Source: Clarireedia homoeocarpa | Lineage: Eukaryota; Ascomycota; Leotiomycetes; Helotiales; Rutstroemiaceae | DNA: 64,000 nt | Direction: 5' to 3' | Assembly (NCBI GenBank): GCA_001465935.1 | Contig: LNKV01000014.1 | Coordinates: 124,001 to 188,000, forward strand | Shown: positions 47,299 through 58,184 of the stretch, piece after piece | Layout: each line of letters begins with the position of its first letter | Numbering within the stretch: the stretch's first letter is position 1 | The notes under the pieces: model-generated | Told to the model about the DNA's origin: nothing | Seen by the model: only the letters and a program-made list of their open reading frames with translations | Database searches by the model: none | Position numbers and translations under genes: made by a program

Positions 47299-48363
47299 AT
47301 GACCCCAGAAGCTACGAATATCGAGAAACATCACAATTCGAGCCCAACTCAACGCACCCGCACGAGACATCATCTATCTTCGATGCCTAATGGTAGCCAG
47401 TTGTCCACACCACTTCTCGTCCAACTCCCAGCGGAGATACAGTCTCTTATTCTTCAGGCGCTTTTAGATCAGAACCAAGTCACCGGATGGGCCGTAATCG
47501 ATCTTTTGCGCCAAACTTCAAAAGCATTGAAACATATATGTCTCCCTACCTCAAAACGCCCCACTTGTCGACGCAAACGCTCTGTTATATGGGCTTACAA
47601 GATGGACAATCTGGAAAAAGATGTGCCAGATATTGCGCAGAGAGCCCGTTGGGTATTTTGTTTTCCATGCCGTAAACTTCATGAAAGCTACAGGTTCAGC
47701 CTGAGAGCATTAGCTCGACCTCTTTTCGTCGTTGGAAAAGCTCCACGTGCATGTATTCAGCGGAGTAAAATGTTACTCTGCGACCGTCACAACATCGAAT
47801 ACTCCCTCAATGCAATGCTAGGATCCCTAAAGTATAATCCAATCATCCATATACCGGACGGCTGTGGGCCGAAGTTGACTATAATAGGCTGCGATATATC
47901 CCCACTGAATCCAGCGATGCTTGGCGATCCGTGGAAGTACCGGGTGATTGGTGATCCATGGCGAGCGTGGGTGACTATGAACCCCCTGAGAAGACCATTT
48001 GAGTTCAGGGTAAGATGGTCTTTGTTATTTGATCAGACGACAATGACAACTAGACACACTGTGCCATTTTCGCAGGTTCAGGTCCCCATTTGTTCACATT
48101 ACAACTTCAGCTTTGCGACGAGGACCATCTTTCCTCCAAAGATACCGGGGACTTGGAACTGGAAATACTGCAAAAACTGCTGCACTGCTTTCTCTTTGTG
48201 CTATCAGGTTCTCGAAGGATTTCCGCGGGCGCATGTAACACTGGATATCAGTCGAATAGTAGGCCATGGAAAGGAGTCTGATCGTATGTGGATCATGCAA
48301 CTAGGCTGCGTTAACCAGAAGAGGGCTGGAGTATGGTATGCGAGAAGGTGGGCAGGCTCATAG
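47299..48363 (+). CDS. Hypothetical protein with F-box-like motif
   Basis: A single open frame. I use the start at MTPEATNIEK (47299, 354 residues); the frame stays open upstream to an ATG at 47176, but that part is hydrophobic and looks like leader or intron sequence. LLVQLPAEIQSLILQALLDQ followed by RQTSKALKH resembles the F-box-like motif of many fungal proteins. The rest has scattered Cys/Trp (WKYCKNCCTAF, CSHYNFSF) but no family I recognise. If the F-box is genuine, it would recruit an SCF ubiquitin ligase to unknown targets. Confidence 0.6.
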   Translation: MTPEATNIEKHHNSSPTQRTRTRHHLSSMPNGSQLSTPLLVQLPAEIQSLILQALLDQNQVTGWAVIDLLRQTSKALKHICLPTSKRPTCRRKRSVIWAYKMDNLEKDVPDIAQRARWVFCFPCRKLHESYRFSLRALARPLFVVGKAPRACIQRSKMLLCDRHNIEYSLNAMLGSLKYNPIIHIPDGCGPKLTIIGCDISPLNPAMLGDPWKYRVIGDPWRAWVTMNPLRRPFEFRVRWSLLFDQTTMTTRHTVPFSQVQVPICSHYNFSFATRTIFPPKIPGTWNWKYCKNCCTAFSLCYQVLEGFPRAHVTLDISRIVGHGKESDRMWIMQLGCVNQKRAGVWYARRWAGS

Positions 48364-49791
48364 TGCGGCTCTTTAAGGCTTGAGCTTCTTGGTTTAAAAT
48401 TGATACATGGGATGGACATTGGAGGTTAACTGGATTATGGTCACTTGAGTATGTTTAGCTTGGATTAGCATATAACTTTTGTGTTCATTCTATCCTTGGT
48501 GCTGTTACTTGGTATTAGATATATTAGCGCGACTAGAGAACTGTTCGAAGCGTAAAGCAACTCCACATCCTTTGGTGTTTTCGCTGCTACATCAGCGCCA
48601 GTTCAACGAAGGGAAAACTAATCCACCAAAGGGCCAAATTTGCAAGCTTGAAGTGTCGGAATATGACGATACCCTTCGTTGTATTCGGTAGCCTGGCAAG
48701 CACGCGTCTCGTAACGCTTTCTTGATCTTGCAACTTGTTATCCACCCCAAGTTATTCCACCTACCCACCTAAGCTCTGTCTTGTTCGTTCTATGGTATAG
48801 TTAGGGAACCGGAAATAAGCATCTTCTTCACGCATCTCTTATATACGGAAAATTGAACCCATATAATTGATCAGGAGATGTACTAATCCTTTCAATGTTG
48901 ATAGAATAGGATTCTTGCTATTAACGACACCAGATAATCTGATTTTCTAATCGTGATCTAGAAACCAATAGTTGCGATTTCCAACGTCCAATTTTGACGT
49001 GAATGTCTAAAAAGTTGAAATTGCTGAACCATATATCAAATTTCGAGATTCGAGATTCGTCTACTGTATGAATTCCCGCATCCCCGGTCCTCAGAACACA
49101 GCGATCCTATCCCAAATGTAACCCTCTCAAAATCTCTATGTTACCAATTTCTATCTCTAATTTTCATTTCCAAGATCCTATACGTGTCATACGTACGTGC
49201 CATCACTATCATCCATCTGCCCCTAAAAAGAGTCTCCACTCTCCCCCAGTCCGGTCCGGCTCAAGCGTCCGGAAGGACGGGTAAAAGGCAAGCAATCCAA
49301 AACCCCAGATCACGAGTTCGACTTCTCCGGCCCGACGTTTCCTGCTAGATTAATATCAGAAAAGTATGTATGAATTAGGAGCTTACCCCGGATTGATTCT
49401 TAGTCTTCGTATACTACTCTGACGTGGGAATTGGACGGTTTTAATCTGGGGGAATTTATGGGGCAGTGGAGAAGGAGAGAGATTGAGTATGGGTGTGAGG
49501 ATGATTGGGCAGATTTGACTGGACTTATTAGATGGCTTGGTATGTACTATGTAAACAGAATTTTCGGGGAGTGAGGCTAATCATATGATCTTTGAGAGTT
49601 AAATTGAGGTGCATTCACTTAGGGTTTCTGGGCTTTAAATTTGTGGTCTGCCCGCTGTTCGAGGAAGAGGAATCTCTATCCTCTTGACATACCTCCGCAT
49701 TCTGTTGTCCAGTACAAGGACTTTCTTCTTGTATAATACCATCCATATCCACATCATTATTCTCCTTGGCAAAAGAACAGACATAGTCAAA
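48364..49791. promoter_or_regulatory. Long upstream region of the GH45 gene with CGG/CCG cluster
   Basis: 1.43 kb without a supported gene. At about 49250-49280, roughly 530 bp before the start, several CGG/CCG triplets are clustered (CCGGTCCGGCTC, GTCCGGAAGGACGG). This is the half-site type of Zn2Cys6 activators that control cellulases. The assignment is tentative, with no known consensus matched exactly. Confidence 0.35.
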
Positions 49792-50870
49792 ATGATCCCC
49801 AAACACACCCTCCTCGCTCTTCTTCCCCTCCTCCCCACCGCCCTGGCTCAAGCCTCTGGCACCGGCACCACAACCCGCTACTGGGACTGTTGCAAAGCCT
49901 CCTGCGCTTGGCCAGGTAAAGCCACGCTTGGCTATGGCTCTTCTCCCGTTACATCGTGCGATGTAAACAATAATCCGATCAGTGACGCCAACGCGAAATC
50001 ATACTGTGCCACCAGTTCCGGAACGTCCTACATGTGTGGTTCGCAAACACCGTGGGCGGTCTCCGATACGTTGAGTTATGGGTTTGCGGCGACTAATATT
50101 GCTGGTGGGACGGAAGCCAGTTGGTGCTGTGCTTGCTACAAGTTGACGTTTACAAGTGGACCGGTTAGTGGGAAGCAGATGATTGTGCAAGCGACGAACA
50201 CGGGAGGTGATTTGGGTGGGAATCAGTTTGATCTTGCGGTATGTTTAGACGACTCATCTTCAAGAGGTTCTGTGAGTGCTGACCAGTGTTTAGATTCCTG
50301 GTGGTGGATTTGGAATCTTCAATGCATGCACAAACCAATACGGGACACCATCTGGTGGATGGGGTGCTCAGTATGGCGGCGTCTCTAGCCGCTCGAACTG
50401 CGATTCATTCCCAGATGCTCTCAAGGCCGGTTGCTATTGGCGATTCGACTGGTTCCAAAACGCAGATAATCCAACCGTGTCATTCCAGCAGGTTGCATGT
50501 CCTGCAGCATTGACAGCAAAGTCCGGTTGCATAAGGGCAAATGATGTGATCAATGAATCGCCAACAGGATCAGCTGTGGTGCCGACCTCTACTGGATCTG
50601 GTTCTACCAGCACGAGCGCTGGCGGAGGAGGAACGACAACTTCGACAGCGACCACTAGTGCTGGAAATGGCGGCGGAACAGGAACGCCAGTTGCACATTG
50701 GGGACAATGTGGTGGATCTGGATACAGCGGTTCAACGGCTGTAAGTAGCATCCGTGTGCCTGATTTTTCACTTCATCGAACATTGGGAGAATCTCAGCTG
50801 ACTATTTATCTAGTGCGCCTCACCGTATACCTGTACAGCTGTAAATGATTACTACTCGCAATGTCTGTAA
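49792..50870 (+). CDS. GH45 endoglucanase with C-terminal CBM1, secreted
   Basis: Three exons, 49792-50238, 50294-50740 and 50814-50870, give 316 residues. A signal peptide (MIPKHTLLALLPLLPTALA) leads into the GH45 signature TTRYWDCCKASCAWPGK with the catalytic Asp. The cysteine-rich core follows, and GGDLGGNQFDLAIPGGGFGIF holds the second catalytic Asp. The position usually written as His before FD is Gln here. A Thr/Ser/Gly linker precedes a CBM1 (HWGQCGGSGYSG ... CTAVNDYYSQCL). The enzyme cleaves internal beta-1,4-glucan bonds by inversion. CBM1 tethers it to crystalline cellulose, as in the cellobiose dehydrogenase of this window. The last exon is the CBM1 end. Confidence 0.95.
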
Positions 50871-51566
50871 ATGAGGATTGTTGGATGAAAAGGGAATTTG
50901 TAGATAAGCAGTCGAGGGGAAAACACATCTGTACATATTGCACAAGCTCATCAAACACAATCTTTTAATCAAATCCATGGCTCCACGATATTTACGTGGA
51001 TTTTACGATACCCTCTCGCTTGCCAAGTGTTACAGTATCTCCATAGACGCTGTGGATGAAAATGAACTTTCAGCAATTCACTCTGGTTCTCGTCCTTTCT
51101 TTCTCATAGCAACTATCGATAGCTTATCGGTTTTGTTGCAAATCTCAGTAAATAGAAAATCACGTCTCCTCAGAACTCAACACGTATGGAAAATCTAGAA
51201 TGTAAACATTAATCTAGATCTTCACGCTGGTTTCGTGAAAACTTCGTAGAGCTTTCGTGGCACTTTCGTGTCTGGGCGGCCTATGAGAGGAGAACAGTTG
51301 AGACGAAATAGAGCAAATACCGGAATCTGGGGCAGCCTTTAGATGATACCGAAAGACGACCAGATGGGAACATCGAACATGAGATGGAAGACGACCTAAG
51401 GACGGCGAACGAGCTTCGTATTTGGCACTGTGAAATTTTCCATGATAAGATGCAGGTCATAACGGCGGCTGATCAACACTCGACTGTATTATACACTTCT
51501 ACAGACGAGACACAACATGTTCTCAAACATGGCAATATGTTTCTGACCTGGATCCGATGATTTCCC
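50871..51566. other. Intergenic between convergent GH45 and RidA genes
   Basis: About 700 bp; an 86-codon plus frame (50938-51198) shows no features. Nothing else is seen. Confidence 0.5.
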
Positions 51567-52193
51567 TCATGGTAAGGCGATACATTCGATTTCGATATCC
51601 ACACCCTTGGGCAATTGCTTCACAGCCACACAGCTCCTGGCCGGTGCATGCTTGATCCATTGAATATACTCCTCATTCATCTCAGAAAAATCCTTCATAT
51701 CAGTCAGGAAGATCTGAACCTTGACGATCTTGTCAAGGGAAGAATCCGCCGCAGTAAGGACCTCCTTAAGATTTGAGAGACACGCTCTGGTCCTATCCTT
51801 CATTGTTCCCTGTACTATATTGCCATCGGGACCCGCAGGAAGCTGTCCAGAGCAGTAGATAGCAAAAGGCGTCTTGGTAGCATGGGACTAGATGGAGGAG
51901 ATTGTCAATGAGAGTCGAAGACATGGGTTTAACTATTCGAGTTCAAGGACAAGCTTACGTATGGTCCAATTGCTGTAGTCTTGTCAGTTTAATAACCGCA
52001 GATATACAATTCAAAACTTACGAGCTGGAATCCTAGGGCTAATGATTGATTGCATCTCATTTTTGGCGTAATTTCGAGTTTGAATAGATGTGGCCTTTTT
52101 CCTCATGAGAAATGCTTGTTGGCATTTGAGAAGAGGAGGTGACGAATGTAGACCCCGGACTACTCGAGCTGGTACCAAGATTCTTGAAGCCAT
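51567..52193 (-). CDS. mmf1: RidA/YjgF/Mmf1 family enamine/imine deaminase, mitochondrial
   Basis: Three exons: 52022-52193, a 14-nt microexon 51959-51972 and 51567-51887, giving 168 residues. The N-terminus (MASRILVPARVVRGLHSSPP) is a mitochondrial targeting peptide. The core has RIPAPIGPYSHATKT, of which the microexon encodes most of PIGPY. It continues with FAIYCSGQLPAGPDG, TRACLSNLKEVL, VKVQIFLTDMKDF and the catalytic-arginine segment APARSCVAVKQLPKG, ending EIECIALP. RidA hydrolyses reactive 2-aminoacrylate from threonine/serine dehydratase; yeast Mmf1 supports mitochondrial maintenance and isoleucine synthesis. Confidence 0.94.
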
Positions 52194-52698
52194 GATGAGA
52201 ATCCTATGCAAAGAGCTTCTTTAATCTGGTTGCAGTTTCTTCGCTCTTCAAGTTCGCCTGGAGCGACCGTCGTCGATACTCTCTTATCAGCAATTCATTA
52301 TCTGCACGTGAATTTTTTCGCATATGAGCATCAAGAGCATGAAAGTCTCACCCCCTCGATTGCGTTTGGTCTACATCCAATTATCTCTTTGAATCATGAC
52401 TTTATATGGATGATGAAAAGCCTCTCAGCCACGCCAGCCACGCCAGCCCCCTCTCATCATACCAGCCACGTGATCCTTCCCCCAACCCGATATAGAACAA
52501 AAAGAGCAGCCATGATTGTAGATCCAGAGAAGGAGCACTTTAACAATGGTTGTCACAGAAAACCCAGTTTTCTAGTCTAGTGTGGCAATAATCAGACACA
52601 AAAGCATTCTTCTACCTAACCACGTTGATGACAGTGTCCGGCTCTGCGGCTCAGAAACTAAACGGAATCCCTTCTAAAGGCATCCAGTGAATCAATGA
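52194..52698. other. Intergenic between RidA and the PKS relic
   Basis: About 500 bp. A 124-codon plus frame (52206-52580) has no recognisable features. CCACGCCAG is tandemly repeated near 52430-52450. Confidence 0.5.
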
Positions 52699-54270
52699 TC
52701 ACCTCCCATTGATTTCGTCATATAATATATCCCTGAGCGTAATGAGTATTGTGCTTTCCGCCAGCAATGTTAGAAAAGGAGTATCGACCTTAAACTCCTG
52801 ATAGAGCCAAGTCCGGAATGCGCTGCACGTATACTATCCATGCCAAAGTTAGCAACTGATCTTTCCGGGCCGATCTCTTCGACCTTTAGCAGGACAAGAT
52901 TTGAGAAGCGCTTGAGGATAAGTCCCATCACGGTGTGAAGGACAGATTTTTGTCCAACTCCAGATGCAAGAGCCCGCTTCAACCTCGGCGGGAAAACCAG
53001 TGCTCTACTTCAGAGCACCATCGTCTTCGCTGTCAAGAGGTGCTGCGAGAATTTCGGCCCTAGGGTCATTCAATGTTGAATAGGTGTCAGTGAAGCCTGC
53101 CTTTCTTAACGCTTTCATTCCAAGAGGTTCCAGTCTAGTGAGAAGATGTCCAGCGGCGTATAGATCATAAAAATTGCTATCCTTGTACGGCAGATATCCA
53201 CAATTCCAAGAAATTTGTCCTTATAATCGATTGAATCCTTTTGCGCAAGAGAAGTACTTCAATCTTGGAATTTTCGTGTAGACAGTCTATCTCCAATATC
53301 ATTCCAAGACTAATAGAGATGTCTACAACTCCTTAAATAGTGTGCAAACTTATATAAGAAGTAATTAGCGGTGCAGTACGTAGTTGCCTTCGCTTGTTGT
53401 TAACGCTTCCAGATACGGAGCTTATCATCAGAAAGAAGTCCAGATCGCTAGTCCGACTCTAAATTGTATTGTATAGGCTTAAAGACATGATTAACCTGGG
53501 GTCGATACCTATATACCATACATATCGTTACTTATTGCGGAGGAGAACGACAAGGAAAAGAAAATATCAAGGAGAAAAGGAAACTAGTAGGTGAGCGTGC
53601 GAACGTACATTAAGACCCATTGCTGCTTGGACAACCCCATTGATCGGTCCTACGATCATTCCAATCGCTTTCTGAATATCTGCATACCTCCCAACGTCGC
53701 CACAAGTGACAATTACCTCACAGCCAGAAGCCTCCAAATCCCCTACGAGCAACTAGTCAGGTTTCCGGCCAGTGCTGCGTCCCATGAAGACAAAATTCCT
53801 AGCGCATCTTCTGACTATCCATTTCGAGATACTTCGACCGAGTCCACCAAGCTAACCTATCATCAGGTAGGTCTTGTTACAGTTGAATGAGGAATAAAAC
53901 TTTGACAGCAGGGTCTTCACAAATCAGTTTCATATATTCTATCCATGATAGATGATATTACTCTCCGGGATCATAGATTTACTATCTTCTAGAGAGACCG
54001 CCGCATTTCCCATACAATTACCGAGTACAAAGTAGCGGTAAGTCTGAGAATATCTAATATAGGGAAAAATTTCCAAGGCCCTAAAGCTTTAGTCTTCTTC
54101 TGTTGGTATGAAGACATGGTTTCCGCGAGGCGGCAAAAATCAGAACAGAATCAGAAGTAGTCGACTGCTTACTTAAAGGAAGCACATGCTCTCCAACTAT
54201 CATGTAGAAGATATACAGTCAGAGAGCCAAGTATAATGTCAATTCCTCTCCCTCTTGTGGCTGCCAACAA
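52699..54270 (-). pseudogene. Decayed highly reducing polyketide synthase C-terminus (ER-KR-ACP relic)
   Basis: On the minus strand, in the correct N-to-C order, fragments of a fungal HR-PKS appear in shifting frames. First is an enoyl-reductase piece, TRGRGIDIILGSL with LLHDSWRACA (54179-54267). Then a ketoreductase NADPH fold LGGLGRSISKW and ARNFVFMGRS (53756-53872), continuing ELEASGCE-like text and GPINGVVQAAMG (53590-53752). Next LDFFLMISSVSGS (about 53400-53449), HENSKIEVLLLRKGIQ (about 53226-53279) and LTRLEPLGMKALRK with LNDPRAEILAA (about 53020-53145). Last is a carrier domain with FGMDSI, the phosphopantetheine serine (52790-52985). Stops (TAG at 53753 and 53852, and after about 53003) and frameshifts, including one just after the carrier serine, interrupt it. 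KS, AT and DH domains are not seen. It cannot encode a working enzyme. Confidence 0.85.
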
Positions 54271-54280
54271 ACTTAGGAGG

Positions 54281-55729
54281 AAAGACTGTTCTAATCACTA
54301 CGTCATCGGACTCAGATGCTATTCTCTAAGAGGCCGCAAAAGCTTCAGACATCATCGTCGATATATTGCTGTGAAGATGTTATGAGATATCATGGAAATT
54401 GTGATCCAGGTATCTCCTGTACACAATGGAGCCGGGCTCCATGGCGTTACAATAGTCTACTTCACCGAGGTGAATCTCTCAGCTGATCACGTGATGATAT
54501 ATCTGGCTACTCCTGGAGAATATTGTAGGGTTAAGTTAGGAAGATGGGAGTGCTCTCGACCAACGTTTTGGTGAATCATAATGCTAACATATAAACCTGT
54601 ATGCAAACCAGCAAGCAAGCAAACCTCACCGAGCAGTTGTTGGAGAAGAAGAAGAATGGTGAACAGGATGCGGCAAGGAGCGGAGGGGACGTCCGAGTCG
54701 GCAAGACACCTACCTACACACTTAATGTTTTTGAACCACCGGTACTCCTAGTTGTGCTGGCAGTTCTGCGCACAACCTCACATGCAGCCACCGCACTGTG
54801 TACTGCAAGAGGCATTTACGCGTCGAATACTCTTGGGAATGATCTTCTCACAAGTACTGTAGCAGGGCAACCTTACTCCGTACCCTTCGTACCCTTCGTA
54901 CCCTTCGTACCCTTCCCAAGCGTCCCTGCACCGTCCTTGGATTTCCCCATCCGCTACGCTGAAACGCTACTCGTATGTATGGAGCAAATAGAGATTTGAC
55001 GTGCAGTAGCCTAGAAGCATTGTTGCCAAGGTCGTAAGAAAACAAGCCACATTAAGCCTAACAAAGTAATAATCTTCACAAGGTCCAATGTAAACAAACA
55101 AAATCCTGCCGCAATTCGGATTAGCCGTATGTACACTCAATGCACCCCTTAAACTCTCATTACAAACGATTAGCTAGCTACCTCGCCTACTCGCCTACCC
55201 ACACCCCATCCTTCCGCAACGACTTCAGATGAACGGATGAACCAATGAACTAATGAACTAATTGTCCAACACCGCGAGCTTCAAGCTTGAATATTGTAAA
55301 GCATAAACATCCAATTTCTATCCTTCCTTACGCGAGATTGATCGGAAGACGCGCCTTTTTATTGGAATAGAAGTCGCCATCTTGTAAACAAACGACTGCC
55401 CTCACTCCCTCCCTACTTCTTCCTTCTTTTCCGAGCTGGACCCCTCCATAACAATCCATCGCGCAATCTGAGACAAACAACAACAACAACAACAGCAACA
55501 ACAACGACAGCAACAACAACAACAACAACAACAACAACCAAAGTTTCTCTAGTTACGCACTACCACTTGTCTTGCCAGCAATAGTTCGAACACAGCTTCA
55601 TCCCCACATTAAATCTGCACTCATCTGCATCTGCTACCTCTGCATCTGCACCTCCTACCTCTGCATCTGCATCTGCTGTGCATCTCAACAACACACACAA
55701 GCTAGCCATTGCAGAATACGATCCACAAA
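54281..55729. other. Intergenic with short tandem repeats; leader of the NTF2-like gene
   Basis: 1.45 kb. It holds four copies of CGTACCCTT (54879-54914), a CAA/CAG-rich run (about 55479-55540) and CTGCATCTG-type repeats (about 55615-55680). The last two probably lie in the long 5' leader of the next gene. No protein is supported; further decayed PKS sequence may lie near 54270-54560, but I could not assign it. Confidence 0.5.
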
Positions 55730-58184
55730 ATGGGACTTCAAGCTGTTTACCAGCAGTTCCTCACCGCCCCAAACTCCTCCCTACTCGCACCGAATGCCTC
55801 TCTCCACTACATAACCACACTCACGAGCGTCAATGGCCCAGCGGAAATAATCAAACACCTCAACGGCCAAGAATACAAGCTTAAGAAGAAAGAGGAGAAA
55901 TTCCTAGACGTGGTTGAGGGCAGCAATTCTATTGCTGCGGTGATTCACACTACCATTGAATTCCAAACTTCGGGCGGATCATATCTTCCTGGTCTTGACG
56001 ACAATTTTCTAGCTGATCGTATAGTTACTTTCCCAATTGTAAGTGTTTCAATTCCAAAATCGAAACACTCAATTACACGTACATAAACTAACCAATTCCC
56101 AGATCCACATCGTATCTTTCGACTCCGACAACAAAATTCAACAAATCCGGCAAAATTGGGACCAAGGCTCCCTCCTCAAACTCATCGACGTAGTTGGCAA
56201 ATCCGGTAAAAACTGGCCCATCCGTGACGGAAAAGACCAAATCCAGCTTATCACCTCGAGCGTTAAGCAGACCGGAGTATCAGAAAACTCATCCAATTCT
56301 AACGGTACATCCGACCGCCCCCGCGGCAACTCCACCACCGCCACCCGCGACCCGCACGCCAGTCTCTCTCTCTTCACACCCCGTGAAGAAGTCGTGCAGG
56401 AATCCCTCCCCGCAGTCATCGCACCCCGCTCATCAGCAAAACCCGCCCCACGAGATTACCACGACCTCTTTGTCGGCAACGACTCGGACGGTTCCCCCGC
56501 CGCTGCACAGCAAGACTCTCTCGATCGCTCTAAATCCCCCCACAGACCCGCCATGGCCAAAGCAGGCGCCACAAAGAAATTCGCACCCTCGCGAGTCTTT
56601 GACGCGCAATCCGAGGAAGAAGAATTCCAAAATGACGCGGAATCGACAGACGGCAAACCTAGAGATCTTGCCTACCGTCCCAACCCCGCCCGCTACAATC
56701 ACTTCGATTTCGCGGAGGCGGCAGAAGAAGATGAACAGCCTACCCGACCGCTCAGTAAAGGCGGCAAGGGAAGCAAAGGCCAACACCAAAGCCAATGGGG
56801 CTTTGACGATTTTGTCACACCGCAGAAGAATGTTCCAACGAAAGTTCTCCGCGCCGCAGAGGTGCGCCATTGGGGTAATAGCGATGACGAAGTAGCGGAT
56901 AGTCCAATCAAGATGAAGAAGATGGACAAGCCGCGCAAAGATGCCCAACCTCATTTTGAGTTCCAAGACGAAGGGACGCCAAAAGCAGAGAGGGCTATCG
57001 TAGGACGACCGAAAGGTCAGGGTCACAATAACGGGTTGGGGTTGTATAGAGATCCGTTACTGGATTCGGACGAGGAAGAACATATTAATGCGAGAGTGGT
57101 GCCTGGACTGTCCAAGGCGAAGGATAGGAGGAAGGATTTTGATAAGCATTTCGAGTTGACGGATGATTCACCGAAGGTTGGACCGGACGAGAATGGAAAT
57201 GGTGCCAAGATGGGTGAAGATAGAGCGAAGGCGGTTAAGATGATGGATGCGAATTGGGCGGCGTATGACTCCTCTCCTGTACCGAAGTCGCAGCAACAGA
57301 GGGAGGAGCATGGCCCATTATCTGAAATGACGAATCGCAATGAAGGGCCGGTTCAAAGGGGGATTATGACGATGGGAGATGGCATGGGTGGGAAGAAGAA
57401 GGCGAATAATGATGGGTTGGATGAGAATAAAAAGGGCATTGCGACGGCGGGGGATGGAATGGGTGGGAAGAAGGGTGCGGCGGGCAGGGGTTGGGGATTT
57501 GGTGATGAATCAGATGGGGAGGAACAAGGGGGCGTGAATCAAGTGGGAGGCAAGAATGTTTATGGAAAGGGGAAATTTGGGCAGAGGAACACTGCCATTG
57601 CTGATGATGATTTGACAGAGAATAAAAAGGGCATTGCGACGGCGGGGGATGGAATGGGCGGAAAGAAGGGTGGCGCGGGTAGAGGTTGGGGATTTGGTGA
57701 TGAGTCGGATGGCGAGGAGCAAGGGGATGTGAATCAAGTGGGAGGCAAGAATGTTTATGGAAAGGGGAAATTTGGGCAGAGGAACACTGCCATTGCTGAT
57801 GATGATTTGACAGAGAATAAAAAGGGCATCGCGACTACTGGGGATGGAATGGGTGGGAAGAAGGGTGCGGCGGGCAGGGGTTGGGGCTTTGGTGATGAAT
57901 CAGATGGGGAGGAACAAGGGGGCGTGAATCAAGTGGGAGGCAAGAATGTTTATGGAAAGGGGAAATTTGGGCAGAGGAACACTGCCATTGCTGATGATGA
58001 TTTGACAGAGAATAAAAAGGGCATTGCGACGGCGGGGGATGGAATGGGCGGGAAGAAGGGTGGCGCGGGGAGAGGTTGGGGTTTCGGTGATGAGTCGGGT
58101 GGGGAGGAGCAGGCGGGGTTGAATGAGGGGAGATTTGGGAAGAAGAAACAACAGACTACTGGGGGAGACTTTTGGGATTTTTAG
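55730..58184 (+). CDS. NTF2-like domain protein with 65-residue tandem repeats
   Basis: Two exons, 55730-56038 and 56103-58184, give 796 residues. The first 150 residues (GLQAVYQQFLTAPNSSLLAP, FPIIHIVSFDSDNKIQQIRQ, NWDQGSLLKLIDVVG) have the length and strand pattern of an NTF2-like (SnoaL-type) fold. The middle is charged and disordered (HFDFAEAAEEDEQPTRP, HWGNSDDEVADSP). From 57423 the protein consists of three complete and one partial 65-residue repeats (ENKKGIATAGDGMGGKKG ... GRGWGFGDESDGEEQ ... VYGKGKFGQRNTAIADDDL). I recognise this as a conserved fungal type of unknown function; the middle contains short peptides similar to the repeat start (GIMTMGDGMGGKK). No signal peptide is visible. 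Confidence 0.82.
57423..58184 (+). repeat. Tandem 195-bp coding repeats (3 complete + 1 partial)
   Basis: GAGAATAAAAAGGGCAT recurs at 57423, 57618, 57813 and 58008, exactly 195 bp apart. The units are almost identical at the nucleotide level, including synonymous sites, which indicates recent duplication or gene conversion. The last copy diverges and runs into the stop codon. Confidence 0.95.

Noticed and set aside
53591..53890. 99-codon plus-strand open frame
   Set aside because: Antisense to the ketoreductase part of the PKS relic; the minus-strand reading carries the recognisable motifs.
57423..58184. Regularly spaced repeats that could suggest a CRISPR-like array
   Set aside because: The repeats are contiguous 195-bp coding units in one open frame of a eukaryotic gene, without unique spacers.
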